The notes under the pieces were generated by a model. That model ran no database searches, was not told the DNA's origin, and worked only from the letters and a program-made list of their open reading frames with translations. From positions 1 through 59,294 of the IMG/VR virus record IMGVR_UViG_3300031963_009021: a DNA stretch of 59,294 bases; one strand, 5' to 3'. Within the stretch, counting starts at the first letter, position 1; each line of letters starts with the position of its first letter. The stretch is from a virus. Shown piece by piece: positions 33,830 through 41,579 of the stretch. Made by a program: the position numbers and the translations under genes.

Positions 33830-34345
33830 ATGTCAGAAAATAAAGTTCCAATAACAAGATTAGGTAAATTCTTTGGTGCTGAAGATTTTAATTTGGATAT
33901 CTCTATGGGTGAAGAATGGTTACACGGAGATATGAATTTTACATTGGTATTATATAGAATTGACCGTAAAAAAACTGTCACAGATGATGTGTATGGTGAG
34001 ACTGTTAGTGATGGTATCAAATTTTTACCTCCTATAGAATTTAAAGCATTTGTACAGGTTATGGCTCCTGAAAATAAAAATGTGGGTAATTCTAAAATAG
34101 AACAATTTGAACCTGGTAATATTAGAGTATCGGTTTATCAATCACATTTGGATGAATTAGGTATTGATATTGAATTTGGTGATTATATAGCTTATTACGA
34201 AACTGAAACACGAGTTAGATATTACACGGTTAATAATGATGGTCGTGTTGTTTCTGACAACAAACACACATATGGTGGTTATAAACCATTTTATAAAACT
34301 ATTATTGCGTCTCCTGTTGGACCAAATGAATTTAACGGATTATAA
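33830..34345 (+). CDS. Neck/head-completion protein (gp14-like)
   Basis: The 171-residue protein has FTLVLYRIDRKKTVTDDVYGE (about 37-57) and IEFKAFVQVMAPENKNVG, then a beta-rich second half (IRVSVYQSHLDELGIDIEFG, DYIAYYETETRVRYYTV). This pattern, and its position before a gp15-like gene and the tail sheath, fits the neck protein gp14 of T4-like phages. T4 gp14 is longer (about 256 residues), so the identification is tentative. It opens the large plus-strand tail region and is divergent from the helicase. Confidence 0.6.
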   Translation: MSENKVPITRLGKFFGAEDFNLDISMGEEWLHGDMNFTLVLYRIDRKKTVTDDVYGETVSDGIKFLPPIEFKAFVQVMAPENKNVGNSKIEQFEPGNIRVSVYQSHLDELGIDIEFGDYIAYYETETRVRYYTVNNDGRVVSDNKHTYGGYKPFYKTIIASPVGPNEFNGL

Positions 34346-34349
34346 TTAA

Positions 34350-35387
34350 ATGGCTTTACCAAAAAAAATAAAAAAAGACATTCCACTAACTGAACAAAAA
34401 ACTCTTTTACCGAGAAGACAAGAGTTAGTAGATAAAATTAATAGAGATGGTACTTACCTTCCTAAATCAATTCTTCATGCAGATTTAGATGGTGGTATGT
34501 TAGAGTTTGTTAAGAACGATTTAAAAACTGTCGTCACTGGAAAAGTAATACCAATGATAGATATTTTAATTACAACTCAAAATTGGGCTCAATTCGCACA
34601 AACTTGGGATATTCAAAACATTGACAAAAATGTGGAACCCCCTTTTATTACTGTAGTTAGAGTACCCGAAGTTAAATACGGGACTAACCCATCAACCGTT
34701 TATAATATACCAAATAGAAAACAATTTTTTTACGCTCAGGTACCAACTTGGGATGGACAAAGAAACGGACTTGACATATATAAAATACCTCAACCTGTTC
34801 CCGTTGATATAACATTCCAAGTCAAAATAGTTTGTAACAGAATGAGGGAGTTAAATAAATTTAATCAAATTGTTATTGAGAAATTTGCCTCAAGACAGGC
34901 TTATACTAATATTAAAGGTCATTATATTCCTATAATAATGAACGGAATAACCGACGAATCTGTAAATGACATTGAGAAAAGAAAATATTATGTCCAAAGT
35001 TACGAATTCACAATGTTAGGATTTTTAATTGATGAAGACGAATTTGAAGTTTCTCCCGCAGTGTCAAGAGTGTTACAAGTCTTAGAGTTGGAACAAAATA
35101 AAAGTAAGAAAAGAAAAAAGGAAAATTCAAATCCTGACAATTTATCAACGGTTGCATTATTTGTGGTTGGTAATAATGTATTGAGTGAGTTATTCAATTA
35201 CACCGTTGATATTAACATCGGAAATATTTCAAATGTTGAATCTTTTGATGTTTATATTAATGACGATTATTATGGTAGTGATTTAAGTTTAATACAAATT
35301 AACACTAACGATAGGTTACGAATTGAGATAACTAAAAATGATGACACAAAAGAAGCGACGATAGAGTTTAATAATAAATTACTTTAA
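34350..35387 (+). CDS. Tail completion/sheath terminator protein (gp15-like)
   Basis: The 345-residue protein contains WAQFAQTWDIQNIDKNVEPPF, FITVVRVPEVKYGTNPS, VPVDITFQVKIVCNRMREL and a terminal IDEDEFEVSPAVSRV at about 228-242. This fits gp15, which caps the tail tube and stabilises the sheath at the head-proximal end. The first 240 residues match the usual length. Residues 245-345 are an extra domain: a basic linker KSKKRKKENSNPD, then a beta-rich part ending EATIEFNNKLL. It follows the gp14-like gene by 4 bases and ends in a 4-base convergent overlap with a small minus-strand gene. Confidence 0.65.
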   Translation: MALPKKIKKDIPLTEQKTLLPRRQELVDKINRDGTYLPKSILHADLDGGMLEFVKNDLKTVVTGKVIPMIDILITTQNWAQFAQTWDIQNIDKNVEPPFITVVRVPEVKYGTNPSTVYNIPNRKQFFYAQVPTWDGQRNGLDIYKIPQPVPVDITFQVKIVCNRMRELNKFNQIVIEKFASRQAYTNIKGHYIPIIMNGITDESVNDIEKRKYYVQSYEFTMLGFLIDEDEFEVSPAVSRVLQVLELEQNKSKKRKKENSNPDNLSTVALFVVGNNVLSELFNYTVDINIGNISNVESFDVYINDDYYGSDLSLIQINTNDRLRIEITKNDDTKEATIEFNNKLL

Positions 35388-35548
35388 TTTTCACCGTAGA
35401 TATCTTTAGACTCCTTACATTTTTCCATTATAAGTTTCTCAATAAATCTATAAATTTTAATCCCTCGTTTCTCACAATACTTTTTTAGAGTGTCATGAGC
35501 CTCTTTTGAAATCTTTAAATTCTTTATCTCTTTACCTTCATTTTCCAT
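35384..35548 (-). CDS. Small ribbon-helix-helix-like DNA-binding protein (54 aa)
   Basis: This short minus-strand gene encodes MENEGKEIKNLKISKEAHDT and continues LKKYCEKRGIKIYRFIEKLI, ending DIYGEN. A short beta strand (IKNLKIS) followed by two helices matches the ribbon-helix-helix fold of CopG/Arc-type repressors, which bind DNA as dimers. It has its own TATTTAT motif 35 bases upstream and overlaps the gp15-like stop by 4 bases. As a lone opposite-strand gene in the middle of the tail cluster it may regulate late transcription, which is inference. Confidence 0.65.
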   Translation of the reverse strand: MENEGKEIKNLKISKEAHDTLKKYCEKRGIKIYRFIEKLIMEKCKESKDIYGEN

Positions 35549-35583
35549 AGTAGAAAAAAGGCAGAATTTATTCTACCTAATTT

Positions 35584-35590
35584 ATAAATA
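35584..35590 (-). promoter_or_regulatory. TATTTAT late-type motif upstream of the ribbon-helix-helix gene
   Basis: The minus strand reads TATTTAT, 35 bases from the start codon at 35548. Confidence 0.4.
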
Positions 35591-35597
35591 CTTGCCA

Positions 35598-35622
35598 CAA
35601 AGTAAAGTACTTTGGTTTTTTT
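35598..35622 (+). terminator. Rho-independent terminator upstream of the sheath gene
   Basis: CAAAGTA pairs with TACTTTG (7 bp, 3-base loop) followed by GTTTTTTT. It could end plus-strand transcripts from the neck genes before the sheath promoter motif at 35628. Confidence 0.55.
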
Positions 35623-35627
35623 CAGAA

Positions 35628-35634
35628 TATTTAT
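35628..35634 (+). promoter_or_regulatory. TATTTAT late-type motif upstream of the tail sheath
   Basis: TATTTAT lies 40 bases before the ATG at 35675, immediately after a terminator hairpin, giving the sheath its own unit. The leader between is almost only A and T. Confidence 0.5.
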
Positions 35635-35674
35635 CAATAAAATAAAAATAAATAAATAAAAAACCAAAAAAATA

Positions 35675-38600
35675 ATGGCGACAAACAGTAAAGTATTCGT
35701 ATCACCTGGGGTTTATACATCCGAGGTTGATTTGAGTTTTGTAGCTCAAAGTGTTGGTGTTACTACATTAGGTGTTGTAGGTGAAACTTTAAAAGGTCCA
35801 GCTTTTGAACCTATTTTTATCACTAATTTTGATGAGTTTACAACCTATTTCGGTGGAACATCACCTGAAAAATTTGTTAACACACAAATACCGAAATATG
35901 AAGCATCTTACATTGCTAAATCTTATTTACAACAATCTAACCAATTATTCGTTACAAGAGTGTTAGGATTATCGGGGTATGATGCGGGACCTTCTTGGTC
36001 AATATTAACTAAGGCAAATGTTGATAAATCAACAGTTGATTTCTTTTGTGAAAGTGCTACAACTATTGATTGTGTTACAGAATGTGTTGATTATAAAACA
36101 ATTGATTTTGCAATTGATTTCTCAGGTTGTACTAATAGTACAGACACTATAACATTCTTAGACCCAACTCAAATTCCTGATGAGATATTAGTAAAATTAA
36201 ATTTACCATATGAGAATTTTGATAACTCAACATCAACTTTAGATGCTGACATTAAACTTCAAATATTTAACATTTTAAATGAACCATCAACTGAGTTGAG
36301 TTCTATTAATTATTATGGTACAATACCTTATTCAGATTATTCAGGTTTAACTGCATTTACAGGTGAAACTAATGTATTTGATGTTGACGGTGTTGATTCA
36401 TTAACCGCTGATTATACGGCACCTCAAAATGATTCTTGGTATTACGCATTATTTGATAATGTTGGTTCAGGAGCATATACAGGTTATTCGTTTTGGTCAA
36501 TTGTTACTGATTTAACTTTAATACCTGTAACAACAACTACAACAATAGCACCTACAACAACTACAACAACAACTAATCCTTGTGTTACACCTGTACCTAC
36601 AACAACAACTACAACAACAACTGCGGCACCTGTTAATTGTTACACGGGTACTTTAGTTGGTAGAATATATGTTTATTCAGGAACTGCTTACACTGATTAT
36701 GATGATTTAGTTATTGCGACGATGCGTTCAAGAGGGCTAGCAACTTATGGTTCTAATGACAATGGAGCGGTTTATGAAGTTTCAGGTTTGACTGATGTTG
36801 AAATGGTTTGTACAGGAGGTTATTCTGGAGTTACTAAAAACCCATTCTCAACATTTGGTTTAAATGTAACTAAAATTGATGGTGAAACTCTATTCTTTGA
36901 AACTTCATTGTCAACATCTGATTCAAAGTACTTAACTAAAGTATTTGGTAAATCTAACTTTGGTAAAGATAAAGATTCAGTACCTGTATTTGTTGAGGAA
37001 AACTTCCCTAATCTATTAGTTTACGCTTATAGAAAAGGATATATTAGAGGTTTAAATTGTGAATTGGTTTCATTACCTGATGCTAGACAAGGTGTTGACC
37101 CAACATCAATAGCGTTCTATTTAGAAAAATATCAATCACCGACATCTCCTTGGGTTGTGTCTGAATTGAGAGGTTCTAAAGTTTATGATTTATTTAAATT
37201 TACAACTATTTCTGATGGGGACTCTGCTAACACTGAGGTTAAAATTTCAATAGCTAACATCTCATTTAATAATGGAACATTTGATGTATTGATTAGAGAT
37301 TATTTTGATACTGATAATAATCCTGTTGTAATTGAAAAATTCACTAATTGTAATATGAACCCAAGTGACAACAATTATATAGCTAAAAAAATAGGAACGT
37401 CTGATGGTGAGTACCAATTGAACTCTAAATATGTTATGGTAGAACTTAATGAGGACGCCCCGATTGATGCTTTACCTTGTGGGTTTAAAGGTTTCTCTAC
37501 AAGAGAATATGCGGGGGCTCGTTCACCATTTAGTTTAATTAAAAATAAATACGACTATCCTGGTGAAGTGGTGTTTGACCCACCATTTGGTTTATCCACA
37601 GGTGCAAATGCGGTAACTACAAGTCCTGGTGATAATATTAGAAGAACTTACTTAGGTATTTCTGATACTATTGGTATTGATTCTGACATTTATTCATACA
37701 AAGGTAAACAATTACCAAATAATATATGTGACGCTGTAACAGGAGCTGATTGGGCTTATATGACGAGAGGTTTCCATATGGATAAAAATGCTAGCGGTAT
37801 TACAATACCAAATACATTTGTAACAAGTGGTACACCAGCGTTTATTTGTGGTGACGCAGAATTTACATCGGACCCTGATAATGAATCTAATCCATATTAC
37901 AGATTATTTGCTAGAAAATTCACATTATTAGCTCAAGGTGGTTTTGATGGATGGGATATATATAGAGAATACAGAACTAATGGTGATAGATTTGTTTTAG
38001 GTAGAAGTGGATACTTGAAGGGTTCTTGTCCAACACTTAAATACCCTACGGCAACAGGATGGGGAGCATTCAAACAAATAACAGTTGGTGATAATAATGT
38101 TGATTATGCAAATACTGACTACTACGCTTACTTATTAGGTATCCAAACTTTCTCTAATCCTGAAGCGGTTAATATAAATGTATTTGTAACACCAGGAATT
38201 GACTATGTGAATAATTCTGATTTGGTTGGAAGTGCTATTGAGATGATTGAGTTTGATAGAGCGGATTCAGTTTACATCACAACAACACCTGATTACAATA
38301 TGTTTACACCTTCGTTAGGTGACCCTACTGATTTAATTTACCCTCAAGAAGCGGTTGATAATTTGGAGACGGCTGGTTTAGATTCTAACTACACGGCAAC
38401 TTATTACCCTTGGATTTTGGTTAGAGATACTGTTAATAATACACAAATCTACTTACCACCAACAGGTGAGGTAACTAAAAACTTAGCGTTGACAGATAAC
38501 ATCGCATTCCCTTGGTTCGCTGCGGCGGGTTACACTCGTGGTATTGTTAGTTCAATTAAGGCTCGTAAGAAGTTAACTCAAGAAGATAGAGATACTCTTT

Positions 38601-39004
38601 ACAAAGGTAGAATTAACCCAATCGCAACTTTCTCAGATGTTGGTACAGTTATTTGGGGTAATAAAACACTTCAAATCAGAGAGTCGGCATTAGATAGAAT
38701 TAATGTAAGAAGATTGTTACTACAAGCTCGTAAGTTGATTTCAGCAGTTTCAGTAAGATTGTTGTTTGAACAAAACGACCAAAAAGTAAGACAAGATTTC
38801 TTAAATGCGGTGAACCCAATCTTAGATGGTATCAGAAGAGATAGAGGTCTTTACGACTTCCGTGTAACAGTATCATCAGATGCGGCTGATTTAGATAGAA
38901 ACCAAATGACAGGTAAAATCTACATCAAACCAACCAAATCGTTAGAGTTTATAGATATAACATTCTATATAACACCAACGGGGGCTTCGTTTGAGAATAT
39001 CTAA
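35675..39004 (+). CDS. 18: Tail sheath protein (gp18-like), enlarged with Thr-rich insertion
   Basis: The sheath subunit forms the contractile outer tail. The N-terminus KVFVSPGVYTSEVDLSFVAQ and FGGTSPEKF at about 63-71 are classic sheath features. The conserved C-terminus spans about 985-1109 (INVRRLLLQARKLISAVSVR, then GKIYIKPTKSLEFIDITFYI). At 1109 residues it is far longer than T4 gp18 (659). Residues about 285-325 hold two runs of seven or eight threonines (VTTTTTIAPTTTTTTT and PVPTTTTTTTTAAP) flanked by Cys, followed by an extra domain to about 430. These insertions would sit on the sheath surface and could be modified by the phage glycosyltransferases. A strong terminator follows the stop. 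Confidence 0.93.
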   Translation: MATNSKVFVSPGVYTSEVDLSFVAQSVGVTTLGVVGETLKGPAFEPIFITNFDEFTTYFGGTSPEKFVNTQIPKYEASYIAKSYLQQSNQLFVTRVLGLSGYDAGPSWSILTKANVDKSTVDFFCESATTIDCVTECVDYKTIDFAIDFSGCTNSTDTITFLDPTQIPDEILVKLNLPYENFDNSTSTLDADIKLQIFNILNEPSTELSSINYYGTIPYSDYSGLTAFTGETNVFDVDGVDSLTADYTAPQNDSWYYALFDNVGSGAYTGYSFWSIVTDLTLIPVTTTTTIAPTTTTTTTNPCVTPVPTTTTTTTTAAPVNCYTGTLVGRIYVYSGTAYTDYDDLVIATMRSRGLATYGSNDNGAVYEVSGLTDVEMVCTGGYSGVTKNPFSTFGLNVTKIDGETLFFETSLSTSDSKYLTKVFGKSNFGKDKDSVPVFVEENFPNLLVYAYRKGYIRGLNCELVSLPDARQGVDPTSIAFYLEKYQSPTSPWVVSELRGSKVYDLFKFTTISDGDSANTEVKISIANISFNNGTFDVLIRDYFDTDNNPVVIEKFTNCNMNPSDNNYIAKKIGTSDGEYQLNSKYVMVELNEDAPIDALPCGFKGFSTREYAGARSPFSLIKNKYDYPGEVVFDPPFGLSTGANAVTTSPGDNIRRTYLGISDTIGIDSDIYSYKGKQLPNNICDAVTGADWAYMTRGFHMDKNASGITIPNTFVTSGTPAFICGDAEFTSDPDNESNPYYRLFARKFTLLAQGGFDGWDIYREYRTNGDRFVLGRSGYLKGSCPTLKYPTATGWGAFKQITVGDNNVDYANTDYYAYLLGIQTFSNPEAVNINVFVTPGIDYVNNSDLVGSAIEMIEFDRADSVYITTTPDYNMFTPSLGDPTDLIYPQEAVDNLETAGLDSNYTATYYPWILVRDTVNNTQIYLPPTGEVTKNLALTDNIAFPWFAAAGYTRGIVSSIKARKKLTQEDRDTLYKGRINPIATFSDVGTVIWGNKTLQIRESALDRINVRRLLLQARKLISAVSVRLLFEQNDQKVRQDFLNAVNPILDGIRRDRGLYDFRVTVSSDAADLDRNQMTGKIYIKPTKSLEFIDITFYITPTGASFENI

Positions 39005-39017
39005 AATAAGAAATAAG

Positions 39018-39049
39018 ATAAGCCGACATTTTTTTAAGTGTCGGCTTAT
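39018..39049 (+). terminator. Rho-independent terminator after the tail sheath gene
   Basis: ATAAGCCGACA (39018-39028) pairs perfectly with TGTCGGCTTAT (39039-39049), an 11-bp stem with a 10-base loop rich in T. It isolates the highly expressed sheath gene. Confidence 0.85.
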
Positions 39050-39053
39050 TTAT
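39047..39053 (+). promoter_or_regulatory. TATTTAT late-type motif upstream of the HAD phosphatase gene
   Basis: TATTTAT ends 16 bases before the ATG at 39070 and overlaps the last stem bases of the sheath terminator, so the next transcript could start right where the previous ends. Confidence 0.5.
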
Positions 39054-39069
39054 ATATAAAAGAAAACAA

Positions 39070-39891
39070 ATGAGAAAAAGAAAAATTTTTGAAGGTTTTG
39101 ATGAGGAGGGAACTCCTGATATGAAGTATTATGCTTTTGATTGGGACGATAATATTTTAGAAATGCCAACCAAAATTATTTTAAAAGATAAAGATGGTGA
39201 GGAGGTACCAATGAGTACTGAAGATTTTGCACACTATAGAGGTATGTTAGATAAAAAAGAAGATTTTGAATATAATGGTCACACTGTAGTGGGGTTTGCA
39301 TCAAATCCTTTTAGATATTTTACCGTAGAGGGCGATAAAAATTTTATAGTTGATTCTATGTTAGCTAAATTAGGTCCAGCTTGGCCTGATTTTGTTGAGG
39401 CAATTAATAACGGGTCAATTTTTTCTATTGTTACAGCTAGAGGACACACCCCTTCAGTTATTAAAAATGCGGTGTACAACTTCATTGTTAGTAACCATAA
39501 AGGAATTGATTCAAATGAACTAGTTAAGAATTTAGAAAAGTATAGAGATTTGGCGGGTGACGAACCGTTATCAAAAAAAGAAATGATTCAAGAATATCTT
39601 GATTTATGTAAATTTTATCCTGTAACATATGGAAGTGGTTCCGCAACTAACCCTGAACAAGGTAAAATTGATGCACTGACAGAATTTGTTAATTATGTAA
39701 AAAGGATGTCAAAATTCTTAAACAAGAAGGCTTACCTTAAAAATGAGATTAGCAACAACTTTGTTCCACAAATAGGATTCTCCGACGATGATTTAAGGAA
39801 TTTAGAAAAAGTAAAATCACATTTTGGGGATGACCCAGAAAACATTATTAAAACAATTTCAACGCATGGAGGAATTAAAAAACCTTATTAA
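39070..39891 (+). CDS. HAD-superfamily phosphatase-like protein
   Basis: The 273-residue protein has the HAD active-site motifs: motif I AFDWDDNIL (nucleophile Asp24, general acid Asp26), motif II SIVTARGHTP (Thr122) and motif IV GFSDDDLRN (Asp239, Asp240). Haloacid dehalogenase-type enzymes are mostly phosphatases acting through an aspartyl-phosphate. A large cap-like insertion separates motifs I and II. It lies between sheath and tube genes, an unusual place for an enzyme, and has its own TATTTAT motif. Substrate is unknown; a nucleotide, a sugar phosphate or a nucleic acid end are possible. Confidence 0.82.
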   Translation: MRKRKIFEGFDEEGTPDMKYYAFDWDDNILEMPTKIILKDKDGEEVPMSTEDFAHYRGMLDKKEDFEYNGHTVVGFASNPFRYFTVEGDKNFIVDSMLAKLGPAWPDFVEAINNGSIFSIVTARGHTPSVIKNAVYNFIVSNHKGIDSNELVKNLEKYRDLAGDEPLSKKEMIQEYLDLCKFYPVTYGSGSATNPEQGKIDALTEFVNYVKRMSKFLNKKAYLKNEISNNFVPQIGFSDDDLRNLEKVKSHFGDDPENIIKTISTHGGIKKPY

Positions 39892-40005
39892 TATATTTAT
39901 TAATATAAAAGTAAAAATAAATAATAATTAAAACTAGAAATGACTGTTATACTGGAATGATAATTTTAAAAAATCTGAAAGTAAATAGAAAAATTTTTCA
40001 AGTGA

Positions 40006-40012
40006 TATTTAT
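40006..40012 (+). promoter_or_regulatory. TATTTAT late-type motif upstream of the tail tube gene
   Basis: TATTTAT lies 35 bases before the ATG at 40048. A second copy at 39894-39900 directly after the HAD stop is 147 bases away. The remaining 39892-40047 sequence is AT-rich with no reading frame I can support. Confidence 0.45.
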
Positions 40013-40047
40013 AATAAAAAAATAAACGAAAATTAAATTAAAATGAT

Positions 40048-40536
40048 ATGGCTGATTTATTAATGAGAATGCCAATACCTTACGAACCGAAGAGACAGAA
40101 CAGGTTTATTTTGAGATTTCCTTCTACTTTGGGGATTAACGAGTGGTTTGTTGAAACAGCATCAAGACCTAAATTAACGATAGCTTCTACGGAGATTCAA
40201 TTCTTAAACACTTCTACATATGTTGCTGGTCGTTTTACTTGGGGTGAGATAAGTGTTAAATTTAGAGACCCTATTGGTCCTTCAGCATCTCAAGCTTTAA
40301 TGGAATGGGTTCGTTTATGTGCAGAATCTGTAACAGGTCGTATGGGTTATGCTGCTGGTTATAAGAAAAATGTTGACTTGGAAATGTTAGACCCAACAGG
40401 AGTTGTTGTAGAGAAATGGATATTAGAAGGTGCTTGGTTAATGAATGTTGACTTTGGTTCATTGGCTTATAACAGTGACGCAATTGCTGACATCACGGCA
40501 ACTTTGAGACCTGACCGTTGTATATTGGTATACTAA
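40048..40536 (+). CDS. 19: Tail tube protein (gp19-like)
   Basis: The 162-residue protein has the length of T4 gp19 (163) and typical segments: PKRQNRFILRFPSTLGINEW (about 14-33), SRPKLTIASTEIQFLNTSTY, FTWGEISVKFRDPIGPSASQ and a C-terminal DITATLRPDRCILVY. It forms the stacked hexameric inner tube through which DNA passes. It follows the sheath and HAD genes and precedes the chaperone and tape-measure genes, the usual contractile-tail order. Confidence 0.93.
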   Translation: MADLLMRMPIPYEPKRQNRFILRFPSTLGINEWFVETASRPKLTIASTEIQFLNTSTYVAGRFTWGEISVKFRDPIGPSASQALMEWVRLCAESVTGRMGYAAGYKKNVDLEMLDPTGVVVEKWILEGAWLMNVDFGSLAYNSDAIADITATLRPDRCILVY

Positions 40537-40557
40537 AATAAAAAAATATATTTTATT

Positions 40558-40588
40558 AATCCACGTAATAGTTATTGCGTGGATTTTT
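40558..40588 (+). terminator. Rho-independent terminator after the tail tube gene
   Basis: A 12-bp stem from AATCCACG (40558) to CGTGGATT (40585), including one T-G wobble, closes a 4-base loop and runs into TTTTTT. Confidence 0.85.
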
Positions 40589-40638
40589 TGTTTATTAAAA
40601 ATACTTCCATACTATATTTAAAATAAAAAGTAAATAAT

Positions 40639-41397
40639 ATGGAACAAAATGTTTTTGAAGCGGGACAACAAAATTTTAATTTACCACACGATATCGTATC
40701 ATTACCTAGTGGGGGTATTTTTTATAAGTCAAAGAAAAAATCTATCAAAGTTGGGTATTTGACAGCATCTGATGAGAACTATTTAATTGGTTCATCTCAA
40801 AGTGGTAGAGAAAATATTATAATGACATTATTAAGAAATAAAGTTTATGAACATGATTTAAGACCTGAAGAATTGGTTGAGGGTGATGTGGAAGCAATTC
40901 TTATTTATTTAAGAAACACTTCATTCGGACCTGAATATGGTATGAGATTAATTGACCCTAAAACAAATAAAGTTTTTGAACATACTGAAATTTTAGATGA
41001 AATCACAATTAGACAACCAAAAGTTCAACCCGATTCTGATGGTTTATACACAATGATATTACCACGTTCAGGTAACACCCTTAAATTAAGACCATTAACT
41101 TTCCACGATTCCTTAGAATTAGAAAGAATGGCGGACCAATATCCTGTAGGTAGAATCGCTCCAAAGATAACATGGAGATTAAATAAATTAATACATTCAG
41201 TTGACGGGAATGAAGATAGAAATTTTATTTCACAATTTGTTGAAACATTACCTATTGTTGATTCAAAAGAAATCAGAACGTTTATGAGAGAAAATCAACC
41301 TTCATTAGATTTATCTAGAAGAACAATCGCCCCGTCAGGAGAAGAGGTAATATTTGATATTGCCTTTGGGGTGGAATTTTTTCGTCCTTTCTTCTGA
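40639..41397 (+). CDS. Baseplate/tail assembly protein (gp26-like, possible tail assembly chaperone)
   Basis: The 252-residue protein opens MEQNVFEAGQQNFNLPHDIV and has LPSGGIFYKSKKKSIKVGYL, DENYLIGSSQSGRENIIMTL and LKLRPLTFHDSLELERMADQ. It resembles T4_baseplate gp26-like proteins. The GGIFY beta segment and the assembly-protein character fit. It lies between the tail tube and tape-measure genes, where contractile and siphophages place the tail assembly chaperone pair made by programmed frameshifting. An overlapping frame (41354-41539) continues past its stop and may be joined by a +1 or -2 shift. Confidence 0.72.
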   Translation: MEQNVFEAGQQNFNLPHDIVSLPSGGIFYKSKKKSIKVGYLTASDENYLIGSSQSGRENIIMTLLRNKVYEHDLRPEELVEGDVEAILIYLRNTSFGPEYGMRLIDPKTNKVFEHTEILDEITIRQPKVQPDSDGLYTMILPRSGNTLKLRPLTFHDSLELERMADQYPVGRIAPKITWRLNKLIHSVDGNEDRNFISQFVETLPIVDSKEIRTFMRENQPSLDLSRRTIAPSGEEVIFDIAFGVEFFRPFF

Positions 41398-41539
41398 ATA
41401 TAATAAAATTTTAATTGACGAATTTTATTATTTAGCAAAACTCCTACATATTTCATATTCGGATTTTCTAAAAATTCCGACATATATGAGAAAATACCTG
41501 ATAAACAAATTAGTTGAAGATAGTACCCCAAAAGAGTAA
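41354..41539 (+). CDS. Overlapping frame, candidate frameshift extension of the gp26-like protein
   Basis: This frame, +1 relative to the gp26-like gene, overlaps its last 44 bases and continues for 47 codons beyond its stop. The post-stop part reads SEYNKILIDEFYYLAKLLHI then SYSDFLKIPTYMRKYLINKL, which looks like real protein and resembles the helical extension of tail assembly chaperones. There is no good independent start (only TTG at 41354). A T6 run (41377-41382) lies 12 bases before the stop, a possible slip site. A +1 or -2 shift would add about 50 residues. Phage Mu uses a -2 shift at the equivalent position. Confidence 0.5.
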   Translation: MILPLGWNFFVLSSEYNKILIDEFYYLAKLLHISYSDFLKIPTYMRKYLINKLVEDSTPKE

Positions 41540-41556
41540 AATTTTTTGGGGTTAAC

Positions 41557-41563
41557 TATTTAT
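41557..41563 (+). promoter_or_regulatory. TATTTAT late-type motif upstream of the tape measure gene
   Basis: TATTTAT ends 16 bases before the ATG at 41580. Confidence 0.6.
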
Positions 41564-41579
41564 TATAAAACAAAAAACT

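Noticed and set aside
35640-35675. T4 late promoter TATAAATA before the sheath
   Set aside because: The leader contains ATAAATA repeats, but they are part of a general A/T run; only TATTTAT is consistently placed in the sense orientation.
39892-40047. Small gene or RNA in the gap before the tail tube
   Set aside because: The gap is A/T-rich, the longest plausible frame is a few codons, and no stable structure was seen.
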